From contig NZ_JACHIH010000002.1 of NCBI RefSeq assembly GCF_014203125.1, positions 248,001 through 312,000 of the forward strand: a stretch of DNA of 64,000 nucleotides, given 5' to 3'. Shown piece by piece: positions 46,701-51,205 of the stretch. Within the stretch, counting starts at the first letter, position 1. Every line of letters starts with the position of its first letter. The notes below the pieces were generated by a model. The model saw only the letters and a program-made list of their open reading frames with translations. It searched no databases and was not told where the DNA came from. Source of the stretch: Rhodopseudomonas rhenobacensis. Lineage in GTDB: Bacteria > Pseudomonadota > Alphaproteobacteria > Rhizobiales > Xanthobacteraceae. A program made the position numbers and the translations under genes.

Positions 46701-47777
46701 CTGCGACAGCACGATGCCGGTATTGGTCACGCGGCCGGCGGCGCTGCCGGCAGCGATCACCGTGGCGATTTCGTTGCCATTGGTGGTCGAGAACTGGTTG
46801 GCGTCGGTGCCGTAGCCCTTGCGCAAAATGAAACTATCACCCGCCGCCAGCATGGTCTGGCCTTTCGGCGTGGAGATACTGCCGGCATTGCTGACCTCGC
46901 TGCCGATCAGCAAGACGTAGCCGCCGCCCGAGGTCACCGAAGCGGGCGCAGACGTCGATATCAAGGCGCCGGCCTCGACCACCACCTTGCCGCCGGCCGC
47001 GGTGAAGCTCGGCTTGTAACTGTTGTTGGCTTGCGTCGAATAGATCCCGTTGGTGCTGAACTCGCTGTCGCTGATATTGGCGGTCGAGGCGATCAGCGCG
47101 CCGACATTGATCTGGCTGTTGCCGCCGAAGATGATGCCGCTCTGGTTGATGACATAGACCTGGCCGTCGGCCTTGATGTTGCCGAGGATCTGGCTCGGCG
47201 CGGTGGCGGCCGTGACGCGGTTGAGCGCGACCCAATTGGCGTTGCCCTGCTGGTCGAAGGTCAGCGTGGTGCGGGCCCCGACGTTGAACGTGGTCCAGTT
47301 CAGAATCGCCTGCGCCGAGGTCTGGCGGATGCCGACCTGGGTCTGGCCCGACGCATCGACGCCCTGGGTCGGCCCATTGGCGCCGCTCCAGCCCGCCGCC
47401 AGATTCGGATCGAGGCCGCCGATCGCAAGCCCGTTCGGCACGTTGACGGGCGCCGTCGCCGAGGTCTGCCGCGCGGCCGCCGCAGCCCGCGCCGCCGCCT
47501 GCACAGCCTGCATGTCCTGCACCGCGCGCGCGGCGCGCGTCAGCGAGTCCTTGGTCTGCCGCGCCGCACCCGCGGCCTGCTGTGCGGCTTGTGCCGCTGC
47601 GTCCGAGGCGATGTTCGGCGCCGATACTACGGAGGTGCCGCCGGTCAGGGGGCGAGCATAAGCGGTTTGCGGCGCAGCCGATGTCAAAGCCACAGCGCTG
47701 ACGCCCGCCAGCAGCACCATACGGTGGGCCGAGCGACTTACAGAGACCAAGGAAGCCGCGGCAACGCGATGATTCAT
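34722..47777 (-). CDS. Giant filamentous-haemagglutinin-like exoprotein (copy 2)
   Basis: 4351 residues, paralogue of the product at 19371. The signal peptide is at about 1-41 (MVLLAGVSAVALTSAAPQTAYA). An Ala/Gln-rich helical stretch (about 57-107) precedes a TPS-like domain with ILNWTTFNVGA and NQSGIIFGG (211-219), then a very long beta-helix and a DUF3739-like C-terminus. The last 300 residues are almost the same as in copy 1, including EGQVPPASAGLVTQG and RPSVIIVEVLGYGGG, whereas mid-protein segments differ strongly. It has an extra segment of about 120 residues (DNA about 44.3-44.75 kb) and a divergent module (about 37.95-38.37 kb). As in copy 1, I see four Cys in two pairs. AAGGA lies 8 bases before the ATG. 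Confidence 0.85.
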   Translation of the reverse strand: MNHRVAAASLVSVSRSAHRMVLLAGVSAVALTSAAPQTAYARPLTGGTSVVSAPNIASDAAAQAAQQAAGAARQTKDSLTRAARAVQDMQAVQAAARAAAAARQTSATAPVNVPNGLAIGGLDPNLAAGWSGANGPTQGVDASGQTQVGIRQTSAQAILNWTTFNVGARTTLTFDQQGNANWVALNRVTAATAPSQILGNIKADGQVYVINQSGIIFGGNSQINVGALIASTANISDSEFSTNGIYSTQANNSYKPSFTAAGGKVVVEAGALISTSAPASVTSGGGYVLLIGSEVSNAGSISTPKGQTMLAAGDSFILRKGYGTDANQFSTTNGNEIATVIAAGSAAGRVTNTGIVLSQQGDITLAGRVVMQDGVLLSTTSVNQRGTIHLLNAASDAGGSVTMTGKSLSWILPELDSNDTALNAQRDALIAASGLNPLAAQFNNLSPLTDRRDQSRVEIVTGGLVNFQNGSLTVAQGGQVAVSAGTRVFAEAGSMIDVSGVQGAVRPMSANQVQVNVQGSELRDAPLNRDNAALLNKNVWIDVRDLVLVPAGTGGYGSDRYYTKGGLLEVGGYLANTAHTIGEWTAVGGTITLSAPQVVAQQGATFDISGGSVSYQAGWILSTVLIGSDGRRYTFDNAPADMKFVAAGGGFVRTHNIQGQVVDSLTEVWTSVLSRGTIAHYEAGYTVGRDAGRLNLSTPTAIFEADIIADVVVGERQGSARAAGVTDGYKQVQNAAPLQGTLGLGRYDATANQVAAYGSDVRFGDVADISAGLSATNLLPSVRTNTAWFDADRINDAQLGGLDIGTSGSITIDRAITLADGGKINLNAAVVDIKADVTARGGSIVVDNVLAGAAAGGRGAYAVLLKDGLSSITLYDGATLDLRGLWVNAAQDDADEPQQAFINGGSVTLRSTHDVTLREGSVIDVSSGAAILTTGKTKGSRGGDVTLIADQQNSTVTADGLLTLDGTIRAYGVSGGGTLKIESGTAIAIGGKVLATDGVLGAGETAPADLVLLEDYQVKAGEVLPASYSYQATVFMPGDTLTADARIQYVTLAADWTPPAPNLTFYSYTIKTGADQKGPSYNIYSANAVTLRAGTIVSISANNMRYLAGYTLTAAFGDGLPSAAPFTKTAAAGTPAPADGTIAAGTLIAAGSVLQRAAAVKEILQVDASLFQSGFSSYDINGRQGVAVAAGAQLDVAMPVYRLTDVAFSIATGENPSLALSVWTPPEWIEDARNSSLTQRGGASLILRSNVGEGTLTTASGPITIQTGASIRVDAGQSISLQGTNFTIDGTLTAPGGTISLTQASPSLNQGTGDNKPGLIWIGEHAVLDVAARAVTATNARGETYGVVGNGGSILIGGAVDWETTGESSTLNAFVVIRPGALLDASGASAVLDIAGSGLAKTSTPLEVASNGGSIVIKSSNGIYLDGTLRAAAGGANAAGGTLALALEAPNYLRSSTSGDVLRHREFVIADIQGDSAIADADTMAEAKAGLVTGTARLGVDRIEAGGFGTLSLLSDGLISFDGSVTLAMSQSLSLYAGAFALGANAAADSRVSLAGPYLRLAGVTRIAKDLYTLPAVRWDEGYGTPSQQSSSAVFSVAADLLDIRDRVVFGIHQSINTQAETYTLDRRGFALVDLLSRGDVRMLGGTGTKGAQLQTPGNITVTAAQIYPATKTTGSITAGYIAGSDALLLAGSVLTILRYGDTDPDVPYSAFGLLTLAADTINQGGVVRAPFGRIVLGGVSSGGDPRSDAIHLLAGSITSVSGAGLVMPYGGTADGTSYTYNGAPVAATSPTITLNGLHIDADAGSLIDLSGGGELTGAGFVSGRGGSVNILTTPLVNANPGYSYSAKGNQVYAIVPSSSVAYAPVVQEAGFGLPAVGSQITIPEGVPGLAAGTYTLMPATYALLSGAYRVELGSTVSPAVTGVATTGSGSYIVSAYLSVANTAIRSSLPNRVIITAADQVRSHSSFNETTYNAYVLANAATNSVARGWMTVDAGGLNMVLAKAGVGDDRMQLLFDGALRIRAEAGSDGYSGAVSITGINEILATGQGATAGMVAASVSADEISKLDAPRLILNGGYFGDIVLRSGARLSAAEIVFNSRGRSWRQERGAITIEEGATISTIGRGSTGADTSAPYLVDAGTLIVSNGVITLLRDGTDAADVDITIGACVTANCNLTTTIASEGTIGVMTSGAVSFADNVSYGTRNLVLGLSAINLGSDASIATAAAAGRLPTGLTLNQAVLARLLAGNTAIGAPALETLALSARDAVNVFGDVTLDASTLDRLVLATPAIYGYGAAGDTATIRAGEFVWTGSSLAPGAAMADRLGDSALNIVANRVVFGYGLNTQPSTTTVDNRIALGFANVNITATEYVTSTNKSTLGVYARQGAYDAVSGYQYSGGNLTITAPLVTGAASSVNTITAGGDIRIVGSGGAAGSVDALGATLKLTGANVFVDSSVVLPSGRLELTAAGDIVLGDNSRLDLSGRAVKFFDVTKYSWGGDLVMTSRAGDIRQAAGSVIDLSAQYNSGGTATVTALGASAGHVALAGSFRGGATGIYDAGGTYVPYDAAELGVYAQTLADFAGLNARLNAGELFGARRFQIKQGSLVIGDEVKAREVEITLDGGSLTVNGTIDASGFQVGTIRLAAMDDLTINGMLDAHGTGMRFDSYGAIIESPNRAIVDLTTRYGTLTIGGNAEIDLRAGTNEAFGAGAHLNDGVARGTLTLNAPRLGGTGVAAGTRGVDGANDVAVNVQGTPLIRGAKTIAVNAFRIYDDAPLAAAPDVTGYKPQEITQDYLKDLDIDSVAFINAALANTSLSARLAGLGSYHLRPGVDIVSKVSADNPNGDLTVAGDLDLSGYRYGPNTDRNVNSATYGFGEPGAFNIRAVGNLNIHGSINDGFAPPPSTPDDVKGWLLEQGVAPYGGDLVLATAVTLETGTEFKAGVTLNYDLPAYFGTERTGPTSLPSGAVLPVRATLASSLALSAGTVVQATIYKADGSVAYAAGTVLPNAVTLTAGMQLGAGTVLKSAASFAALVWPKGVPLPVDMTSTAQMTLAAGSLIPAQTNVKLVGGQAVDLRGTTGGIQGRNWALASMLAAGASSSDVTLVAGADLGSANVRARNALRKGDIILADTHYVSRYASGGDVLNLSQSGAEALCAAVVCDDYGYTVNDMIGKSEAEVLALLYVTTWEELAYSGLPGDFWDPSLGNIELGLTQKGLDALMVLFGGYLPDGITDPSALLHKTRLEVAALYGVPGYSWDDMIGQYPSNFADPAQNNLGPISLPATTTVVAPSFSVVRTGTGDLSLLAAGSIKMQSLYGVYTAGTATTVDASYTLARTVTTDGTVLGSGNTDYEAALASYQAWYPDHGGNVLIAAGGDLVGDIYGQSYRASPSSVLTGNWLWRQGSGTAAVDETIATSWWINFGTYVPKQTNSTKYDIPDLVGFTGIGALGGGNITIRVDGNAGAITQRSTAGGVTSGVDRSQGLVVAVGSTGRVGADGSLTLTGGGDIDMQIAGALNPNLAITDNVASQKQALGGSLINLRGTLAVTAASIGGIDLIYGLRDSYDTRGADPYAATWSEATSGITVVPGDATVYLQTLGDLVLGGAGDAGRSVTPSSSAFSVGGIDYASGGGSWFTLWTDHTAINLVSAGGNLTPTTSTGTEVEHYSGSANQNSDQNSTDGWFTYPSILRAAALGGSIYYGRDALPFVYSGVTVTLAPSATGSLEMLAYDSIYAGHYAFSLSGTGTALPTPFNPAFAGYPTGGAIKVIVTNASPNGIRDQSSGNPINGSLFVFGPNDAKIGLDRADDADPVRFYAREGDIVGLVTGETVTFLSGTTWLNASAPVVVRAGRDIVAAGLAPGVTAEFGTAINGYSHGNLIVHSDADDVSILAAGRDILYANIDIAGPGALEISAGRNLYQAAKGVITSLGAIAAGDTRPGASIAMLAGVGEAGPDYANLAALYLDPSRLAVEGVALAEQPGKVAKTYEKELAAWLKDRYGFTGTDADALAYFGTLAPERQLIFLRQVYFAELTAGGREYNDSTSSRYGSYLRGRNAIAALFPDQDANGQAVVRAGDITMYGASGVRTQKGGDIQTLTPGGRTIIGIEGQVPPASAGLVTQGQGNIQLYSKGSILLGLSRIMTTFGGNIIGWSAEGDINAGRGSKTTVVYTPPRRVYDSYGNVSLSPQVPSSGAGIATLNPIPEVKAGDVDLIAPLGTIDAGEAGIRVSGNANLAALQIMNAANIQVQGKSTGIPTVQAPNISASLAASNATAATQQTAVPAQGGNDRPSVIIVEVLGYGGGDGQQQTPDERPSRKREDTRNYDPANSVRILGNGPVSAQESRMLTEQERKELGEGADARRM

Positions 47778-47785
47778 CGGAGAAT

Positions 47786-47811
47786 TCCTTCGGGCAACGA
47801 TAGGGCTCCGA
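47786..47811 (-). promoter_or_regulatory. Conserved leader block before exoprotein 2
   Basis: 26 bases matching 31814-31839 in 22 positions, including the ribosome site. See the module 1 entry for the shared core. Confidence 0.5.
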
Positions 47812-47887
47812 ACACGACCGCGGGCAGTCGCGACCGTGTCGGAAGATCCCTTTCAATTGCAGGACGAAATCTCGGGCCGCGTTGAGC

Positions 47888-47909
47888 CACGATCCGGAGG
47901 GTTTTTTTT
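47888..47909 (-). promoter_or_regulatory. Conserved A-tract element before exoprotein 2
   Basis: On the minus strand 8 A followed by CCCTCCGGATCGTG; 18 of 22 positions match 31919-31940. Spacing to the ATG (about 110 bases) is nearly the same as in module 1. Confidence 0.45.
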
Positions 47910-47930
47910 GATCTTTCTTGGCTGAGCCGG

Positions 47931-48941
47931 TCAGCTCAACAGGACCACCCCTCCCGGAAGATGCCGAACATTGGCATCGACGGCCTGCTGCAATTGCAGC
48001 AGAACCTCATCCATTTCCCCGATCCGGAAGCGACCATTGATCTGCTTCTGGGCCAGCTTAGCGCTCATCAGAACAATCCGACCCGGACGATACCGATTGA
48101 TCTCGTCGACGACCTCGGCGATCGGCGTGTTCCGGAACTCGACGATGCCGCGTTGCCAGTTCGATTCCGCTATCGGATCGACCGTGGCGATCTCGCTGAT
48201 CCCGGCTGCCGTGTACCGGATGCGTTGCCCGCTCCGCAACTCGGCGGTGGCGCTGCCTTGCGCGACACCAACACGGCCATCGAAACACGTCACAGTGACC
48301 GGCGAGCGATCCGCATCCGTCACATATCGAACATCGAAACGCCCGGCCTCGGTAAACGCTTTCCCGCCTGCCGCCAATACCGCGAGGATCCGCGTGCCGC
48401 GCTGCGTCGTCTCGAACGCCGCCTCACCCGTGATCAATTCGATCCGTTCCTCGGCGGCGATCGCCGGACGGATCGCAAGGCTCGTCTGGGTATTCAGATT
48501 GATCGCGATATCGCCTGCGAAACTGACATTGCGTTGCTCGCCCGTGGCGGTGCGGAAATCGGCGTTCAGCTGAGACAGCGACGGCCACAGTCCGAGCGGA
48601 GGATTGGACATTCCATATGTTGCCACGGCAGCAACTGTCGCCGCCGCCCCGCCCAATACGATGCGACGGCTCACCGACCTGCGCCGTCGTCCGAGTGCAT
48701 CGAGCGCCATCGCGTAATCGACCTTCGGATCATGCAGGACTGTCCGCGCGGCCCCGATGTCGCGCCAAACCCGCTCCGCCGCAACGAATGCAACATCATG
48801 CGCCGGATCAAGCGCCCGCCAGCGTCTTGCGGCCTCGATGTCCCCCGCCGTAGCTTCTCCGGAAGCGAGTTTCTGCGCCCACCCGACGGCTTGGCTCTCG
48901 ATAGGGCCTAGGCCCGTTCCGCGAGAATTGTCCTTTGTCAT
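47931..48941 (-). CDS. FecR-like anti-sigma factor (module 2)
   Basis: 336 residues, same layout as the module 1 protein. A cytoplasmic anti-sigma region (ESQAVGWAQKLASGEATAGD, ALDPAHDVAFVAAERVWRD) precedes a twin-Arg motif (SRRIVLGG, 91-98) leading into a membrane segment. The periplasmic FecR domain (LWPSLSQLNADFRTATGEQR, then IELITGEAAF) and the C-terminal DUF4974-like part (INRYRPGRIVLMSAKL) follow. Similarity to copy 1 is highest at the start of the periplasmic domain and in the C-terminus, and low in the anti-sigma region; that would fit each FecR being matched to its own sigma factor. Confidence 0.9.
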   Translation of the reverse strand: MTKDNSRGTGLGPIESQAVGWAQKLASGEATAGDIEAARRWRALDPAHDVAFVAAERVWRDIGAARTVLHDPKVDYAMALDALGRRRRSVSRRIVLGGAAATVAAVATYGMSNPPLGLWPSLSQLNADFRTATGEQRNVSFAGDIAINLNTQTSLAIRPAIAAEERIELITGEAAFETTQRGTRILAVLAAGGKAFTEAGRFDVRYVTDADRSPVTVTCFDGRVGVAQGSATAELRSGQRIRYTAAGISEIATVDPIAESNWQRGIVEFRNTPIAEVVDEINRYRPGRIVLMSAKLAQKQINGRFRIGEMDEVLLQLQQAVDANVRHLPGGVVLLS

Positions 48942-49007
48942 TTTGATTTGCGGCCCCAGGCGACATCACCGGGACGCCGCCCGGCAATTTCAATCGCTTC
49001 CGATAGC

Positions 49008-49017
49008 AAGACGTTTC
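49008..49017 (-). promoter_or_regulatory. Conserved GAAACGTCTT element between sigma and fecR (module 2)
   Basis: Same 10-mer, orientation and context as 33041-33050, 67 bases upstream of fecR. Confidence 0.45.
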
Positions 49018-49038
49018 TCGGCAAGCGAAAATGCAACT

Positions 49039-49551
49039 TCACTCTCTAAATTCATTACGCCGGGCCATACAATGCATATGGGCCAACATAATCTCCCGGG
49101 CGACGGAGCGCCGCGAGATGCCAAGACGGTCCGCGATTTCCTGTCGGGGAATATTGCCGAACCGGGCGGCGAGAAAGATGGTGCGACGGCGTTCCGGAAG
49201 CTCCGCGATGATGGTGCGGAACACCTCGAGGTCCGACTGCGCCAGCAGAACCTCTTCCGGCGAGGCAGTCTCATCCGGCACATCCATGGCGGCGTCGATC
49301 TCGACCGCGTGACGATGACGCCGTTCCCGTCGGCGACGATCTTCCGCGACATTCAGGACGACGCGATACAGGTAGCTGTCGGGATTATGGACAGAGCTAA
49401 CAGCGTCGGCGCCGGCAAGGCGCAACCAAGCGTCATGCATTGCATCGCCCGCGAGATCGAACGAGCCAAGACGCTTTGCGACGCGGGCTTTCAGGTTGTC
49501 GTAACGTTCAACGAACAGGGAGCGGATCACGGCCAGCGGGCTGTCGTTCAT
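49039..49551 (-). CDS. FecI-type ECF sigma factor (module 2)
   Basis: 170 residues with both ECF regions. Sigma2 reads SLFVERYDNLKARVAKRLGS, DAMHDAWLRLA, PDSYLYRVVLNVAEDRRR; sigma4 reads ELPERRRTIFLAARFGNIPR, QEIADRLGISRRSVAREI. The linker between the regions is basic then acidic (RRERRHRH, EIDAAMDVPDE). ATG overlaps the STN gene stop by 4 bases, as in module 1. The recognition helices (GISRRSVAREIML here, GISLRLVAKELQL in module 1) differ, so promoter specificity may have diverged. Confidence 0.92.
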   Translation of the reverse strand: MNDSPLAVIRSLFVERYDNLKARVAKRLGSFDLAGDAMHDAWLRLAGADAVSSVHNPDSYLYRVVLNVAEDRRRRERRHRHAVEIDAAMDVPDETASPEEVLLAQSDLEVFRTIIAELPERRRTIFLAARFGNIPRQEIADRLGISRRSVAREIMLAHMHCMARRNEFRE

Positions 49552-50363
49552 CGCGGTGCACCACCGGACCCGAGGCGAGCGTCAGCTCTTGCACAGGCAG
49601 ACACTCCCGGGGACGCTTCAGGCGAGATCAAGATGCGGACCGGCTGCATGAAACCGGCGGGTGGGGGCTCACTCAACCTGACGCCGCGCAGGGCCGCATC
49701 CATCCGTTGGTCCGCGTCCGCCGAACCGACCGTGCCGACCCGTCGAATCTGCTCAATGTCGCCGGTCTGCGTAATCCAGAAGGCAATGATGATACGATAA
49801 TGTCCAGGACGGGCGCCGGCCGTCCGGCAGAGTGTGTCGAGCAAGCCCTGCTGAACAAGGCCGTAGTAACGCAGAAACGCCGGCGGCAAGTTGCGTTCGT
49901 TGTCGGGACCAGGTTCGGCTGCAGATGCTGCGACCACAAATCTTCGCTCCGAAACGAACCGAGCGAAAAGACCCGTGCCGATCAAAAGCCTTTCCAACCC
50001 CTCCGAGGGCGTCATCATCCCGTGCACATTGTTCGAGAACCGTCCGGTCGCGAGGCTCGCATCATAGAGCGCCTCGCTGCCAGTCGCGTCGCCGTAACGA
50101 CTGATGGCCGAGATCAGCGGTTGGGCAGGAATGGAAAACGAGATCCTGGCGTCGCCCGCCGCGCGTTCCGCGGCTTCGGACTCGCAAACAACTCCCATCA
50201 ACAACGCACCGAACACCCACGCTATCACACCACCCAAACGTCGATGCCGACAGGTTTTCTCATGTTGCAAGGCGAATTCAGATCGCTGAAGCGACAATCC
50301 CGCCCATTCCGAGGCAGAAGCAACTTCGAGATGCACCCGGCAAACTATCTGCTGGCAGTCCAT
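49548..50363 (-). CDS. Periplasmic STN domain protein with TonB_C-like C-terminus (module 2)
   Basis: 271 residues. The export or anchor segment is at about 44-60 (GGVIAWVFGALLMGVVC); Cys60 at its end could be mistaken for a lipobox, but the preceding residues (GVV) do not fit well. The STN domain is at about 73-146 (ISFSIPAQPLISAISRYGDA, MMTPSEGLERLLIGTG). The TonB_C-like domain is at about 165-248 (RYYGLVQQGLLDTLC, PGHYRIIIAFWIT, SEPPPAGFMQPVRILI). Cys179 and Cys257 match the pair in copy 1. The N-terminal 40 residues are doubtful, and later starts are possible. It overlaps the sigma gene by 4 bases and is the first gene of module 2, next to the right island end. Confidence 0.83.
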   Translation of the reverse strand: MDCQQIVCRVHLEVASASEWAGLSLQRSEFALQHEKTCRHRRLGGVIAWVFGALLMGVVCESEAAERAAGDARISFSIPAQPLISAISRYGDATGSEALYDASLATGRFSNNVHGMMTPSEGLERLLIGTGLFARFVSERRFVVAASAAEPGPDNERNLPPAFLRYYGLVQQGLLDTLCRTAGARPGHYRIIIAFWITQTGDIEQIRRVGTVGSADADQRMDAALRGVRLSEPPPAGFMQPVRILISPEASPGVSACARADARLGSGGAPR

Positions 50364-50713
50364 TTGCTCTGCATCGAAGCTAGTCGCACTGGCTGGTGAC
50401 GATGCAACGCTTATTGGTCGGAGATTACGTTTTTAAGACAATGCCACGATCAGATTGAGCAACACACCAGAAAGCCAGAGCGCCCTCGACGTCACGCCGC
50501 ACGTGACGCAGAACGATGGCTCACCTCGACCGGCAGGTTTTCGATGTCGATAAAATGGTCATTTCTCTCATTTCTTGGCGGACTCCGTCTCCGCCATTGC
50601 TGGATTGCTTCAGCTACCTCGCACGCACCGCGATGGGCCAGCGCTCCGACCAGCCCAGCCACAATGCCGAAGAGCCCCGCCCGCCTCCGCCGCTAAAGCC
50701 GCGCCTGCGCCGT
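50364..50713. other. Right end of island and intergenic space
   Basis: 350 bases with no supportable gene. The left part should hold the promoter of module 2. A small palindrome CGTCAC-N7-GTGACG is at 50490-50508. The tRNA-Ser 3'-end copy is at 50583-50596, and DNA to its right belongs to the backbone. Confidence 0.55.
50583..50596 (+). other. Candidate attR: copy of the tRNA-Ser 3' end
   Basis: CTCCGTCTCCGCCA, identical to 16904-16917. Flanking bases on both sides differ (GCGGA before, TTGC after), so the match is a short attachment core and not a second tRNA gene. Confidence 0.72.
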
Positions 50714-51205
50714 TCAGAACTGCCGGCTGCGCAGCAGATAGGCCGGAATCGTCAGGCCGGCGCCGATCGCGCCGACCGTCGAGATCACCCGCACAAACGC
50801 CTGCACCGAGCCGACGATCGCCGGCACGGTGTGGTCGGTCGAGGCACCTGCCACCCACATGAAGCCGAGCAAGGCTTGACCGAAGAACGCGCCCGGCACC
50901 ATCGGGATGCAGCCGGCCAGCGCGATGGCGTGGCAGGCGACGCCGAGCCAGCGCCGCGACAGAATCGCCGCGCAGGAGGTGACGGCCGCCGCCAGAAAAC
51001 TCGCCGCCTCGAGGCTGCCGCCGCACTGCTGGCCGAAGGTCCGCACCGCAAGCGCCAACGCGCCGGCCACCGCGCACCAGATCAGCGCGCGGCCGCCGAA
51101 ATTGAACAGCACGCCGAATCCCGCCGCGGCGATCGCGCCGAACAGCGCCTGGTGGCCGAGATAAGGCAGCATCGCGAGCACGGCGGCGACAGCAGCGTCG
51201 ATCAC
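50714..51205 (-). CDS. ThrE-type threonine/serine exporter, C-terminal half protein
   Basis: 163 residues, almost wholly membrane-embedded (about five helices): PYLGHQALFGAIAAAGFGVL, ALIWCAVAGALALAVR, AASFLAAAVTSCAAIL and a conserved PMVPGAFFGQALLGFM loop. Together with the upstream gene it makes up one ThrE (DUF1212 plus DUF3815) unit; many bacteria split the exporter in this way. GTG at 51205 is chosen because it overlaps the upstream stop by 4 bases (GTGA) and begins with the first hydrophobic helix; longer frames extend into the partner gene. Confidence 0.82.
   Translation of the reverse strand: MIDAAVAAVLAMLPYLGHQALFGAIAAAGFGVLFNFGGRALIWCAVAGALALAVRTFGQQCGGSLEAASFLAAAVTSCAAILSRRWLGVACHAIALAGCIPMVPGAFFGQALLGFMWVAGASTDHTVPAIVGSVQAFVRVISTVGAIGAGLTIPAYLLRSRQF

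Larger units (their letters stand above)
16824..50596 (+). mobile_element. tRNA-Ser genomic island with two giant exoprotein modules
   Basis: Bounded on the left by tRNA-Ser(GCT) and on the right by a 14-bp copy of its 3' end. Inside are, in order, a truncated P4-type integrase, relaxase fragments in opposite orientations, TraC/TraD-like remnants, and two tandem four-gene modules (STN protein, ECF sigma, FecR, giant exoprotein). Ordinary chromosomal genes resume just after the right repeat. Integrase and mobilisation genes are broken, so the island is probably fixed. Confidence 0.7.

Noticed and set aside
50490-50508. Palindrome CGTCAC-N7-GTGACG near the island end
   Set aside because: Short, single occurrence noted, no context to assign a role.
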